Below, piece by piece: positions 34,524-47,400 of a stretch of DNA of 64,000 bases. Source of the stretch: Primula veris (Eukaryota; Streptophyta; Magnoliopsida; Ericales; Primulaceae). The notes beneath the pieces were generated by a model. The model saw only the letters and a list, made by a program, of their open reading frames with translations. It ran no database searches and was not told the origin of the DNA. The stretch lies in contig OY821744.1 of assembly GCA_963682055.1 (NCBI GenBank), positions 25,954,967 to 26,018,966 on the forward strand, read 5' to 3'. Position numbers and translations under genes: made by a program. Every line of letters starts with the position of its first letter. The stretch's first letter is position 1.

Positions 34524-37500
34524 CTAATTCAAACAACTAGCTTCTACTGCCAAGCTTTTAGTCTTTCCAGGACACGGGTCACCAAAGGTATCAACTGTGA
34601 CTCCAATATTGCAACTCTTTCTCCCAGTACATGCCTGCTCAGAAAATATATTTAAGCTCATCAGTATAAAAGTAAAACCATATCAAATAAAGCAAAATAG
34701 GAAAAATAAAAAATAAAATAAAAAGCACCTTTTCAACAATGTCCAGGGCCTTGTCGCTAGTGCAATCGCCATGCTTAAAGCTGCCACAAGTCCCTGTTGG
34801 ATTTCCATAGCTAGCGAACCTAATCGATGAAATAACTTGGTTCTTTGAAGGGCAATTTAGGGATACCACAGGGACGGATGTCTTCACTTTCTGATCTTTC
34901 TTATGTTTCTTTTTATTCGATTGAAACAAATCTGCAGGATTTGCGTGAGTCTCAGATACGTGAGAACACGCACTCTTTATCTGTCTAGTAACGAAAGCCA
35001 GTTGTGTAGGATCACCGCCTATTTCCTCGAGAAGAACCAATGTGTTCCCACTTGGTTTTAGCCACTCCCGGGGCACATGGTTACTGCCACATGAGCACGG
35101 TCAGAGTCAGAATTTTTATTTCAACCGAAAATAATCATTGAATGACAGTTTTAAACTGGAATTTTAAGTAGCAAGGAAGAAAACTTATTCCCCTCTTAAT
35201 TCTACCGCCGTAAACTGTTTTTTTTCTATTGAATGTTAAACTGATTCTAGATTTTGATGAGCATGCAATTCAACAAAGAAAACTTGTTTCCCATATAATT
35301 TGGAGGAACGGTTTTTTTGTTTCTTCATTGAATAAACTAATTTTGGATATGAATCCTCACGCGCACACACGCTTGCACTAAATTAGGCATGAAAAAGTTC
35401 CCTCTGACATTTTAACAAGAAATAACTCCAATTCTTGTCACTTAAAAAAAAATGTTTTCTGAAAAAGATAACACTATCTAGAAAACTATATTTAAGTACT
35501 CAGAATCCCTGTAACTTACTATTGCTGAGATGGGCTACCACAACCCCGACGGCATTTATTAGCACTAAAGGAGCCTCTATAATCGCATTCTGAGCATCCT
35601 TCTTTAGTAGCATTATAAGTTGGCCAATAACGACCAATGCTTTGTCCGTTAATCCAAGCATGACCTTTCCCCATCCCTGTGAAGTGTATCGCAACTGGGT
35701 CTTTTCCAGGCGGAGCATCTATTTGTGTCTACATGTTATAAACAACACACAAAAAATTCGTTATTTTTCGGTGTTCCTAGAAGAATCCCATCCATTTTTC
35801 ATTAATAGCTGGGAATGGATAGGTTCTACCCTCTTATTACTTAATAGTTAATATTAGAACAAAAACGAGTTCTTCATTTTTCATTACCTTGTACCAGATC
35901 AGTGGTACATTCTTGGGTAAGGAATCTCCAGATAGCCAATTTTGGGGACCTTTCTGTTTCTTGAGGCTTTGAATGGCTGCAAAACCTCCCGTGGGTAGGC
36001 CTAGTTCTTCACCTTTCAAACCAACCTGCGAAAAACAGAAGCAAAAAAGAAAAGTACAGCTGAAGATAACTTTGTTTTTAATCAATGAGAAGTAGGCATA
36101 TAAACTTTTGTAGTAATTTTATCGAAAGATAAAGCGAAAATTACCTGATATCTCCACAACTGGGAAGAGAGATCGAGACTGGCACTTCCACCTTCGAGCA
36201 TTACTGACTTTGTAATGCCAGCAGGGGATTTGTCGAAATATGCTCCATAGTTCTAACAATAACCGAAAATCAGCGCTCTGTTAGATCATATTTTCAGCTC
36301 CTTTTTTCGAAATACAATGATGTAAAATTAAATAAAAAGAAAACTAAAATGCAATAAGTGACAAATAGTATAAATTTGGGAGATCGAACCTGAAGACCGA
36401 CTGTCAAACTCAAGAGATCAATTTGGTTTCTTCCCTTAATAAGTGTAATAAGTTGGTGAAGTGAAACTTGAACATGGCTATTGTTTCCTATTGCGCTCCC
36501 TACAGTGAAAAAATTGAGAACTATAACTTTAGACACCAAATTTCTTAAGTGGAAAATTAACAAATACTAGAAAATTTCTCAGATATAGGCAGAAAATTTC
36601 TATGGGCCTTTCCTTGCCGATTTCCTTGCTACACTTTTGCGAAGTAATTTTAATAGGGAAATTTAAAAGAAAATAAATTGTTTTCCTTATGACTGAAATA
36701 TTTTTAAAGGATATCATTATCCGGCATAAGGAAATCAGTAGAAAAGGCAAAAAGTTATAAACGATTTAAATTTGTAAGAAAAAAAAACGACAACAGCCTT
36801 TGACTTATTTCCACCTTTCAAATTTTTTTCTGATAGGACTTGTTGCTTACCTGCAAGTTTTCCATTGACGAAAGCATGAAGGACGTGGCCAGAAGAGTCA
36901 ACATGAAGATTTGTTTGAGATCCATTTGTAATGAAATGTTCATTTCCAGATATACTCGTGCTGCAAATGTTCATTCCCATTTGAAAAGGTATAATAAACA
37001 TCTATAGGAAGAAAGCTTTAGAAAAGATGAAGCAAAAACAAAAACCACAAGCACACTTAAACTAGTCGTGCGACATTACCTTACAGAGTACCATAGATAA
37101 TCACTTCTATCAAGTGTAGTATTAATTTGTTCCAATAACTTGTTTTCCGAAAATGCATCGTCTTTTGAAATACCGATAGGCTCTTGATACCAACTCCAGC
37201 TTGGCTCAGATCCATCAGTAGCATCCATGTGAGAAGCTTTTATAAGATTGAAAGTCGGAATTGAAGCCAATGCATTAATCTGTAAAACAAATACAAACAT
37301 TAAATGATGCATTTAAGAAAGGATTATAGTATGGAAAATGCTTTTTCTCACCAAATTTTCAACCCAAAAACCTTACCCGTTGATGTGGCGGATGAGATGG
37401 ACCAATCCTTTTGTTTGTGATTTTGAAAAACAATTTTCACTTAATACATGATTGGTACACCTAATCCGCCACATCAGGGGGTAAGATTTTTGGGTCAGAT

Positions 37501-40500
37501 ATTTGGGTGGCTATGCGAAGTCATTCGTCTATGGGGCTAACCTGTGCTGTATTGTACACGACATTTTTGCAATCGGGTAAAATGCTCACGGACCAAGCAG
37601 GTATATGGTAAGTGTTTCCGCTATAGCTCACAGTTGCATCATTTTTATTATCAGTATTGGCAATAAAGGCAGCACATTCTCCAGAATCAGTTTTGTACTC
37701 AGCAACCTGCAATCTCAAAACAAAGAACCAGAATAAGAAAACGAAATCATTATATTGAACTTAACACTCGAATAGAATATATGAAATAAAGCGTGGGGGT
37801 TACCTCCACATTTTTTGCAGGAGTACTATATGCCGGGGTAGTAGCCACCATTGCCTTTTCACAAAGCCTTATGGCTTTGTGCAAATCTTTCAAGTGGCCA
37901 TACTTAGGCTGGGCTTCAAGTCCTGGAAAGATTTTAATTGAACAATTAGACTTGTTATTACAAACTTTTGTACTAAACATTCCAATTTTACAACAGTAGA
38001 AAGTAAAAATAGATCGACTAGAGAAGAAAATCATACCAAACTCATCAAGAGGAGCATCATAGTCATAACTTGTAGTAATGAAAGGTCCGCCGCTAGTCCG
38101 ACCAAAATTAGTTCCGCCATGATACTGTAAAAATTGAAAACATTTATTTCAGTATCAATAATAAGTGTCTGAAATAAAACAAAAAAGTGAAAAATACCCA
38201 CAAAACAATCTAAAGTTTAAACACGTAAAAATTAGAAATTACCATATAATAATTCTGGAAGGTACCCCCTCTTTGGTAAAACCGAGCCACAGCATATGCA
38301 AGGTCTTCCGTGGGTCTGTAAGGAACAGATTCACCCCATCCGAGAAACCTAAGAATATAAACAAAAATAAGTTTTTATGGTTTAGGTAAATGAGCAACTA
38401 AATATTGAGATTACAATAAGTGACCAGAGATCTCACCATCCAGTCCAGTTTTCGGTCCATATTTTCGGACTCTTGGGTGAATTGGGGGTGAATTGATCAC
38501 AGTAAAATCCATTGCAAGTGTTGATCTGAAAAATTCCAAGTGATTATCTAGTGGATGAACCTTTGCGTTTTAAGATTGAAAGAAATATACAAATATATTG
38601 GTATTGAAAAACTCACAACAACATCAGGAGCATCTCCTTGTTGACACATAACCCATGGCTCTCCAACGTTTTGTTGAATGGCCATATTTGCTGCCCATTT
38701 AATGTACGATTTTCCAGCTTCTCCATAAGGTCCTTGAATGTTTCCATACTCGTTTTCAATCTAAAACTCCAGTTAAATACCACTTCCAAATTATATTTTT
38801 TGAAGGAAAAGCAATCTGCATAACTAACTACTTATAGAGTTTAGTTATTTTATAAACAAAGAAACTAATTACCTGTGATAAGATAATAGGCCCGCCTTGG
38901 GATGCATATAAGTTATTTTCTTTCATCAAATTCACAATGAAGGTTGTGAAACGCTGCATTTCTGCCTGTTAAACAAAAAAAAATTACATAAAGGCATACA
39001 ACCTTATAGAGTTTTATTTTTTCAACTTTACAGACCGTTCCTATGCGTTACCTTGTAAGGCTCATTGTCGGTTCGCAATTCAACGCCAGGTAAGGCATGC
39101 AGCCAAAGGGGAAAGCCACTGTTCAGAAAGAGAAAAACATTTTAATTTGATAATTGATTGGCTAAAATACTATTGAAACGACAAAATGGTGAAAATTTAC
39201 CCATAGGTCCACTCAGCGCATACATATGGACCGATTCGAAGGAATACGTATAAACCCGCTTCATGAACCAACTTGACAAATTTAACTAAATCCTTGCGTC
39301 CTTTAAAATCGAACTGCATATATAAGTACCTTACAAATTATTAGTAACTGCATAACCATCCAAATGTTTTCGAATAAAATCAATGCTAAGCAATTGGCAC
39401 CATATGTAACTTATACAAGTAGTTAGGAAGATCTGCTTAAATTCAACAGGATTTTGGTTATATCATACTCCCTCCGTTCCCAATTAATTGTCCACTACGA
39501 AAATACGTGCAATTTTGACCGGCCAATAAATTGTATCAAAATTATCGAAATGAAAATTTTCAAAAGTTAATCATATAGTTCAAACATTAAATTATATGAT
39601 TTGTTTTGAAATTTTTCATTTCGACAATTTTGATACGTGTTATAAGCCGGTCAAAATTACACGTAATTTCGTAGAGAACAATTAATTGGGAACGGAGGGA
39701 GTATATACTAATAATAAAAATTTAGACCTGGTTCCGAGCAGGCTCGTGGATGTTCCAAAAGATGTAGGTCTCGATTGTGTCCAGTCCTCCATCTTTTGAT
39801 TTCTGAATTAGGCTAGGCCACATCTGCACATAATCACACATATCCAGTGAATAACAGAAAGTAAATAAAATGCAACAGTAAATTGTCAAACACATACAGA
39901 AAGCAAGGAATTGACTCGAAATTAAAGAAGTACCAACTGAAATCACATGATTTTCACTTAAAACCAAATACTACTATGTGAATACATAATTGCGAATGTT
40001 CAATACTTTTTCAGAAAATAGAAAAATTTATTAAATGTGATGTCGCTCTTATCTCTAACAATATTAAGTTTAGGCCTCAATTGATAGCCTAAAAGTCTAA
40101 AACTAAAATCTTATCTTTTCAATACTAAAGTTGGACTTCATTTGTTTGACAAGCCTAAAAGCTAATATTTTCTTGTTCTATTTAAACCCGAATAAGCTAT
40201 AAGCTAAGAAAATCTCCCTTTTGTTCTGAAGCTACAAAATTCCACCTATTTGCTTAAAGCTAAAACCAGACAATCCCACAGTCACCAACCTCTCATGTCT
40301 CAACCACACAATTAGTAACAAAGCACTAAAAAAATCTCAACTAATTATCATAACCATGCATCATCAATGACTCAAACAATAATGGATCAAGAAAGGACTA
40401 AAGTTCACGTGTGGAAAAGTGCTATAATCAGAAAAAAAAAAAAAAAAAGGTGCTATAATCGAAAGATTTCAGTTCAATCTTAAGTCATAAACTTTCATCA

Positions 40501-40896
40501 AAAAAATTCAAAATGAAGACTAACTGGCATATAATGACTTCTCTTTTATAATCTTCAAAAAAAACATACAATGACTTATAAAAGCGATCTTCGTAGTAAT
40601 GCTCGATCCAAAGCTTTAAAAAAGCTTATAAAGCTCGTTTTTCCGCTTTCTTGCGTAGCTCTTGCTAAAACGCTTAAGCTAAAATTTCGCTTTTTAAAAC
40701 ACTGAAATGAGTAGAGAGATAAACAGACCTCAGGCGTGCTGCGAGGATAATGAATAGCACCGGAGATCAAAACCCTCCGTTGGCCATCGATAACTATAGC
40801 TCTACTGTCGTACGACACATTTGTGGCATACGATGCTGTTGCTGCTAACCCTACCACCACTACAAAATATAACAAAAATATATCTCCCCCTCTCAT
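34524..40896 (-). CDS. Beta-galactosidase, GH35 with SUEL lectin domain, BGAL8-like (copy 1)
   Basis: 19 minus-strand exons (gene order): 40896-40729, 39823-39728, 39313-39201, 39118-39052, 38965-38873, 38760-38617, 38525-38437, 38348-38243, 38124-38037, 37922-37804, 37706-37542, 37279-37080, 36960-36851, 36499-36390, 36252-36145, 36025-35888, 35728-35520, 35083-34729, 34634-34524. All have GT/AG borders and matching phases; the product is 862 residues. Residues 1 to ~24 are a signal peptide. The GH35 signature [14 protein letters not shown] carries the acid/base E183, and IWTENWTGW carries the nucleophile E252. Two beta-sandwich domains follow, then a C-terminal Cys-rich SUEL/galactose-lectin domain (about 780-862, [19 protein letters not shown]...). 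Such enzymes release terminal beta-linked galactose from wall pectins, galactans and arabinogalactan proteins in the apoplast. The sequence most resembles Arabidopsis BGAL8 among those I remember. The next gene upstream is a tandem paralogue with the same exon plan. Confidence 0.95.
37351..37507. mobile_element. Inverted-repeat MITE in BGAL copy 1 intron 11
   Basis: 157 bp with ~57-bp imperfect inverted arms. The left arm has CCAAATTTTCAACCCAAAAA and GATGTGGCGGAT, ending GGACCAATC; the right arm, reversed, has CCCAAATATCTGACCCAAAA and GATGTGGCGGATTAGG, ending GTACCAATC. No clear target-site duplication was seen, so the superfamily is unassigned. It could fold into a hairpin in the pre-mRNA. 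Confidence 0.8.
39468..39701. mobile_element. Stowaway MITE in BGAL copy 1 intron 2
   Basis: 234 bp bounded by CTCCCTCCGTTCCCAATTAA and its inverse (TTAATTGGGAACGGAGGGAG), with TA on both sides: the hallmark Tc1/mariner Stowaway ends and TA target duplication. Inner arms are also complementary (GCAATTTTGACCGGCC versus GCCGGTCAAAATTACACG). It ends about 25 bp from the exon-2 splice donor. Confidence 0.93.
40569..40704. mobile_element. Possible short hAT-like element in BGAL copy 1 intron 1
   Basis: The left end CAATGACTTATAAAAGCGAT and the inverted right end CAGTGTTTTAAAAAGCGAAA are similar, and the middle is rich in AAGCTTA/TAAGC themes. No convincing 8-bp duplication was found. Confidence 0.4.
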
Positions 40897-41057
40897 ACCT
40901 AGCTCTTTTTAATTTGTTTTGTTTTTCTAAATACTAAAATGGAATAGCTAGCTTAGAAGCTCCTTTGTTTTCGAACCGTTTTTTATTTCTTACAATTAAA
41001 ATGAAAATGAAATGAAATGAAGAAAGACTGAGTCTGAAGGGAAGGAATGTGTGTGTG

Positions 41058-41065
41058 TTTATATA
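41058..41065 (-). promoter_or_regulatory. TATA box of BGAL copy 1
   Basis: TATATAAA on the minus strand about 160 bp upstream of the ATG at 40896, followed by a (CA)n tract (ACACACACA) and an A/T-rich leader. Sequence and spacing suit a plant core promoter. Confidence 0.5.
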
Positions 41066-41339
41066 GGAAAGTTAAAAGGCTATATATATTTTTGCAACGG
41101 GGAATACACGTTATGTCCATAAACGTGTCGTCATAACCATTGTTGTCTCATGTTTTTCTATATCTTATTATCTATCTTTATATATACAGTTTATGTATAT
41201 ACAGTATGTAACTATGTATGTATATATGTATGTATGTATGTATTTTTCCTTATCATTTGCCTTTTTTCCTCTGTAACTGCCTCTTCCCTCGCTTTACCGC
41301 GCACACTACTTGGTTAGTTCTCCAATTATGGGTATTAAA

Positions 41340-41768
41340 TTTAGCAAATATAAACATGTGGTAACACAACCAAAAAATGTACTACTAGTTGAAAAAATAT
41401 ATAGTTGATTTTAGACCAAGAAATAAGTAGTAAAACAATACAAGAAATGTACGACTAGTTGAAAAAATAGTTGCTTTTAGACCAAGAAATAAGTAGTATA
41501 ACTTATTTCAAAAAAAAAAAAAAAAGTAGTATAACATGTGGTAAAACAACAAGAAATGTACTTACTAGTTGAAAAAATATATAGTTGATTTTAGACCAAG
41601 AAATAAGTAGTATAACATGTGGTAAAACAACAAGAAATGTAATACTAGTTGAAAAAATAGTTGCTTTTAGACCAAGAAATAAGTAGTATAGCATGTGGTA
41701 AAACAGCAAGAAATGTACTAATTGAAAAAATAGTTGAATTCAGACCAAGAAATAAGTAGTATAATATG
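41340..41768. repeat. Tandem repeats (~80 bp) upstream of BGAL copy 1
   Basis: At least five imperfect units with the order ACATGTGGTAAAACAACAAG, AAATGTACTA, CTAGTTGAAAAAATA, (TATAGTTGA)TTTTAGACC, AAGAAATAAGTAGTATAAC. An A-tract interrupts one unit near 41508. The array starts about 275 bp upstream of the TATA box and so lies in the distal promoter. Confidence 0.88.
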
Positions 41769-42872
41769 ATGTTAATTTCCTGATGATTTTAAACGCTCGT
41801 TTTCTGATTTTAGTAAATAACAATAAAGTGAATTAAAGTATCTGATTATTTATTTTTATTTTTAAAAACCAAAAAGAAAAAAGTTTAAGTACAGTCAAAT
41901 TCGTGCCTGAGAGTTATCGCTTGTTAGTTGTAACTCGTTGGTATGCTATTGCACTGGATTAGAAAATGCATTCTAAAAAAACACAACCTAATTATATACA
42001 ACTTAATACATTAGTTTTAGTAAAAACTGACTAACTAACTTTTCACTAGAGGAAATGCCATTATTAAGAGGACATCATAATTATTAGTTATGATAACCAA
42101 TGATTTCACACGCACTTTAAATAAATCATTAAGGCTCTAATTAGTTTTTCGTGCTCAATATTGTCAATATCATCTGTAAATTGTAATCACCTTATTTTAT
42201 GTTATTTTCAAAATATTTGTTAAGAAAAGTTGTATACGTTCCAATATTAATAAATCTATTTTTTATTGTAAACTTAATCAAAGCATGAAGTATTTAAAAC
42301 TGTTCTTTGTGTTTCTTATGGAAACCAAAAATATATCATTTAAAAAAAAACTGGACTAAGAAACTTCAGAATTAACTTTAGATAAGAAAAAGAATAGCTT
42401 TTTTTAACTTTTGGAACTCCTAATAATAATATTAATAATAAAAGAAAAGTGAATTTTAATATGTAACGGAAAATGCAGCTCGTGTGATTCTCGTGAAAAA
42501 ATTAAAAGGATCAGATAAATGCCACGTATATATTACCGGCGAATATAATCAGGGTTAGTGGGGCCAATAGACAAGGTGTCGGTTTGTCGTTACTTGGAGT
42601 TTTGTTTTGATTTAAGTGGTAAACTTATTTTCTAAAAAAATTAAAAACAAGTATAGTAGACTTAAAAGGGACATTTTTAAGTTCTTTATCCTTGTTTCAC
42701 GTTTAGCAAATCTTTTTTGCTTTAAGGGTTTTATAATGTGATTCTAGTTTGGTTAATTTACATATGTTTGTGTAGGATACAAAATTAATTAAAGTAAAAC
42801 CTAAGTTTCGCAGTACTTTGTATCGAAAAAATTATACTTGTATTTGTTATATGTCTATACATTAGTTGTCGG

Positions 42873-43767
42873 TAGGGATGTGTTAGGGTCGGGACCCGAT
42901 CCGTAAACATTCGATTCGTATCCCGACATGATTACTTTTGAAAGTGGAAAAAAAATCCCGACCACGACAAAAGTCGAGACCCGAATTTTCGGGATCCTGT
43001 AGGGTCGGGATATGTTTATCCCGAATCTTCCGACATATTTTTTTATTTTACGACAACGTCATTTTTATTAAAAAATTTCATTTAAGAAGTCTAAACATGT
43101 TATTAACACGAAACATAATCTTAATTTAAAAATAACATTCCTAATAAATGAAAAAACAAATTAATATGTAATAGAAAAAATAGTGAAAAAGTACAAATAA
43201 TGAAGTAGATAAAAAAAATTGATACGTTTTTTATCAGATTTTTTTAGTATTTAGTTTTATTCACACAAGTAACAATTATCATACTAAATGAGATACATTA
43301 TCATTATAATTTTTATAATCGGAAAATAATGATCATTTATCTTTTTTGAAATAACAATATCACTTTTTAATTTAAGTATATATTTTTTATTTTAATAATT
43401 TTATATATTGAAAACTACAAATCTATATTATATTTATATAATTATAACTAATATATGAAACAAAAAAGATTGTAACTCATATGATAGATTGCTTACATTG
43501 TATGCTAGATCTACAAGATTCGATTCTCATCAATTGCATTTTATATAAATTAATTTATATTTTAGTGTTGAAATAAAAAAAAATATGTTATATAATATAA
43601 AATATAAATTAATTAAAATATCGGGTCGGGTCGAGACATCCGATGAAATCAAAATTGTCATCTGATCCTGAAATTTATCGGGTCGGGACTCTTCTCGGGT
43701 CGGAAAATTTCGGATCACGTACGGGTCGAGGCACGAGTCGGGATTTCGGGATTTTTTCCCGGCCTTA
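42873..43767. mobile_element. hAT-like non-autonomous element, 895 bp, GGGTCGGG-rich ends
   Basis: Flanked by the exact 8-bp duplication GTTGTCGG (42865-42872 and 43768-43775). Termini are TAGGGATGTG and, inverted, TAAGGCCGGG. Subterminal regions are full of GGGTCGGGACCCGA and TCGGGTCGGG motifs in both orientations, and the centre is AT-rich with no transposase frame. An inner stretch near 43477-43530 has tRNA B-box-like sequence (AGATTCGATTCTC). Confidence 0.85.
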
Positions 43768-43786
43768 GTTGTCGGTATAGCATACG

Positions 43787-43872
43787 GAAATGAGAAGTTA
43801 TATGATAAATTGAAAAGAAAAACAGTGAGGAAATGAGAAGTTATATGATAAATTGAAAAGAAAAACAGTGAG
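43787..43872. repeat. Exact 43-bp tandem duplication
   Basis: Units 43787-43829 and 43830-43872, both GAAATGAGAAGTTATATGAT...CAGTGAG, are identical. The array begins 11 bp after the target-site duplication of the neighbouring hAT-like element. Confidence 0.95.
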
Positions 43873-44159
43873 TACGCCTAGTTTAACAAGAAACTTTGAA
43901 GTAAGATCTGGCAAAAGAGAATGCCGGTTTAGCAATAACTACATATGATCCAGACCGGACTTTAAAATGGATAAAAATAGTTGTTTGCCATTTTTGTAAA
44001 ACAAGTAATGCACAAAGTTTGTTCATCGTTTTGGTGTAAGTTAAATATTAGTCCTCGAAGGTTGGGATCGGAGAACATGGGGGACATTCAATCCGATTTA
44101 AGGTTAAAACTTAGATGAGATAAATGAGGGAATTTTAGGAGGGAGAGGTTATATGAATA

Positions 44160-44450
44160 TCAACTTGGACACTTTTTCGTAAAAACGCTCCAAATCAAAA
44201 TTTGATTAATGCAAATCTCTATGGTTTCACGACGGAAACACAAATATGCGTATTGTTTTTTTTTCCGAGATGTATAATGACATGTTTTTGAAATTATGGT
44301 AAAATTTAAAAATTCAAAACATGTCATTATACATCTCAGGAAAAAACACAAGATGCATATTTGTGTTCCCGTCGTGAAATCATGAAGATTTGCATTGATT
44401 AAATATTGATTTGGAGAGTTTTTACAAAAAAAATATTAATTTAGATGTTT
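44160..44450. mobile_element. Long-arm foldback MITE
   Basis: Left arm about 44178-44297 and right arm about 44316-44432 are inverted copies: GTAAAAAC.CTCCAAATCA, ATGCAAATCT, TTTCACGACGG.AACACAAA, GAGATGTATAATGACATG, TTTTGAA. About 115 bp per arm at roughly 90% identity, separated by about 20 bp. There is no coding content. Target-site duplication was not resolved. Confidence 0.85.
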
Positions 44451-47400
44451 TTCATAATGTCTATATATCCTTCTTATTTTATTATGAATGAGTAATTTTG
44501 ACACCCACCGGTAGTAATTATTAGTCATGTCAAAGGCCATTTTGTGTTTTCAAACATTAATTAAAAAGAGCATTTTCTTAACTTTGATTTTTCATCTAAT
44601 TATAAAAACACAAGAATAATAACTCTTCTTGTTACATGCAACCGTCACAGCTAGAATTAGTTTGATGGACTACGAAATACAATGATATTCTCCAATGAAA
44701 TACGAGTTCTATTTTAGTGATGACGTGCATATTCAGATATGACAACAATGCTAATTAATTAATCTAGAAAAAATCAAACAATTTGTGGTCATATATTCAC
44801 TCGGGTATTATTTTCTCTTCTTTTATTTGGTGTTACTTTCGAAAATGCCAGATTGCACGGCTTACAATTACTACATTCATTTGAGGCATAGTTTTTTTGG
44901 GTCAATTATTTGAGGCATCTCTTGATGAATGTATTATGCTAATGTTCACGGTGACAAATTAATCCTTCATCTAACCAATTGAAAACAGTAACACGCCAGT
45001 TTGTCCCACTATGAGAATTTTTTTCAGTATTGTACTATAGCTTTCAAAAAAGCCAATACTAAATACAACAAAACTGTGAATAAATTAAAGTGTAGGCATG
45101 GGCTCATTAATTTATTTCCTAGAACCTAAGTCCAACTACAACAAACAGAATTTGATAAGGTCATTATTTCAATTCCAGCCACATAAGACAGAATATGATT
45201 AGCACCTTTCAAAAAAAGAAAAGAAAAAAAAAAGACAGAATATGATTAGCTTTCACAAGATCGAATAGCTCAAATAAGTGTGCCAAATTGCCACATATAT
45301 TACTGGTGTCATGGTCAACTTTTGTGTACTAAATTGACCACTGATGTTAAATAATGGTCCTAGTGGACCATACTGAAGATATATTCTGTTACTAAACCTT
45401 ATTTTAGGATTTCTGATATTGGCCGGGGTGGATACGTATATAATGATCGTATTAGTATTTATCTTTCTGCATTTTCTAAAATTTGTGGGCATGTACTGTG
45501 TGTATGTTAATAACAACGGTGTCTGTTAATTTATACACAATGAACAAAATTTGTTATGAAAAATTCATTACTCTGTATATATGGATACTAGTAATATAAT
45601 GTTCTTGTTATACAAAATACATGTAAAATATGATTTTATTTGGTATACTAGTAATTTGTTATGAAATTATGAGTAATATAATGTTCTTGTTATACAAAAT
45701 ACATCTAAAACGATTTTATTTGGTATATAATTATAATTGTTTTGAAAATTTAATGATTTTTATGCGTTTTTTATATTTTTAATTAAATAAATATAAATGA
45801 GTAATTAGTTAAAAAATAAGGGGGTATTTTTGGAAAAAATGGACAAAATTAGGCAGTCTCATTTGTCTTGGTTTGATGTCTGTTAATTTTAATTCGAGCT
45901 CGGAAAATAAAATTAGGTCCAACTTAACTTATAAAAAGCGATAATTTTGATGAACATATATTTTCGGAAATAAATGAACGAAAAGGTAAATACTCAAAAT
46001 AAAAATGTAGGGAGTATATTTTTATGAAGAAGCTTCCATACAGTTAGTCAACTAGTAATTTCAATCATTAGAGAGTAAAACAATAGCTAAATTATATTTT
46101 AAATTCACAATACATTTCCGACAAAAAATAGATAATGTTATGTTTTTTTTTGTATTTAATGTAATTGAGACAGGGATCAACCCTATGAGGACCAAAAGAG
46201 GTCATTTTCAGAATGCCGTGCAATAAAAAGGTGGAGTGAGGATTACTATAATATTATTATGATTAATTGTTACTAACATATGTAGTTTTTTATTTATTGC
46301 AAGTTGGTGTCATGATCTAATATGAGTTATATACACAAGACAAGTCTAAGGATCGTCTTGTTTATAAAAAAGATCCACGCTTCAATCTTTAGGGAAATTA
46401 ATAAAAATTGCAGATTAAATAAGAGATGGCCAGCATCAAGCCAATTGAAGCAAGAGAGCCGTTTTGGATCTCCAAAACACGATCAAGTCTCCAACTTTTG
46501 ATATGTAAATAATCTGCTAATCTATAATATAATTAACTTTCACATTATCTAGTTTTCTACTTATTTAATCGTGTTTAAAGTTTGCCAGTTGTTATGATAG
46601 TTTCCTTGATATATTTGAATTTTGAATTAATTGATGACATTTGGGTGTTTTAAAATTGTAATTGCACAAACAATCAAGCATATATGGTTAGATGACCATT
46701 TTAAATCAAATATTTAAATTTATGACTTCTCTGTTTTGGAAATAAAATGATAAGACTAAAAGAGACTTATTTTTCAGGTTCAACTTGGGTCTACATTCGT
46801 AAAGCAACATTGCAATAGAAAAATGGTCATCTTAGAAGATTTTGTTTATGTAATGTAATTTTGGTAGTTTGATCATGTAAATCATGAGTTTCGTGGATGA
46901 TATTGAGCATGAGCCATCTTCTTCTTTTATGTTGTGTTACCTTTTTTTCTTTTGGTACCAACTCACGTGATAGTAGACCAACTCTAATTAAGATGAAAGA
47001 AAAATAAAGAACAAAGTAGAAATGATTGTTTTTTTCCATTTAGTAACGTTATTTAAAAGTTCTCACAGACTCGCATGCAAGCCCTTACACATCATAAACA
47101 TCCCGGCCCTATTCACATGTAGTATATATATGTGTATATATTTTATAAAATCCCCCCAAAAAAAAAACTAATTTGTTGTCTTTCAAGTTATAGACGGATC
47201 CGAAGAATTAAAATGAACAAAATTTCAGTACTAAGTGTTCCAGTGGGTTGTGGCATATTTATCCCCTCTCGGGGTCGGCTCTGTTAACTTTTCAGCATCT
47301 AACTCCATTCATCGCATTCCAACAGCTAAAAAAATCTATAAGATTGTATGAATGCTTAGATGTGTTATTAGCTAAAGCTGTTTCAGTTCAAAATAAACAA

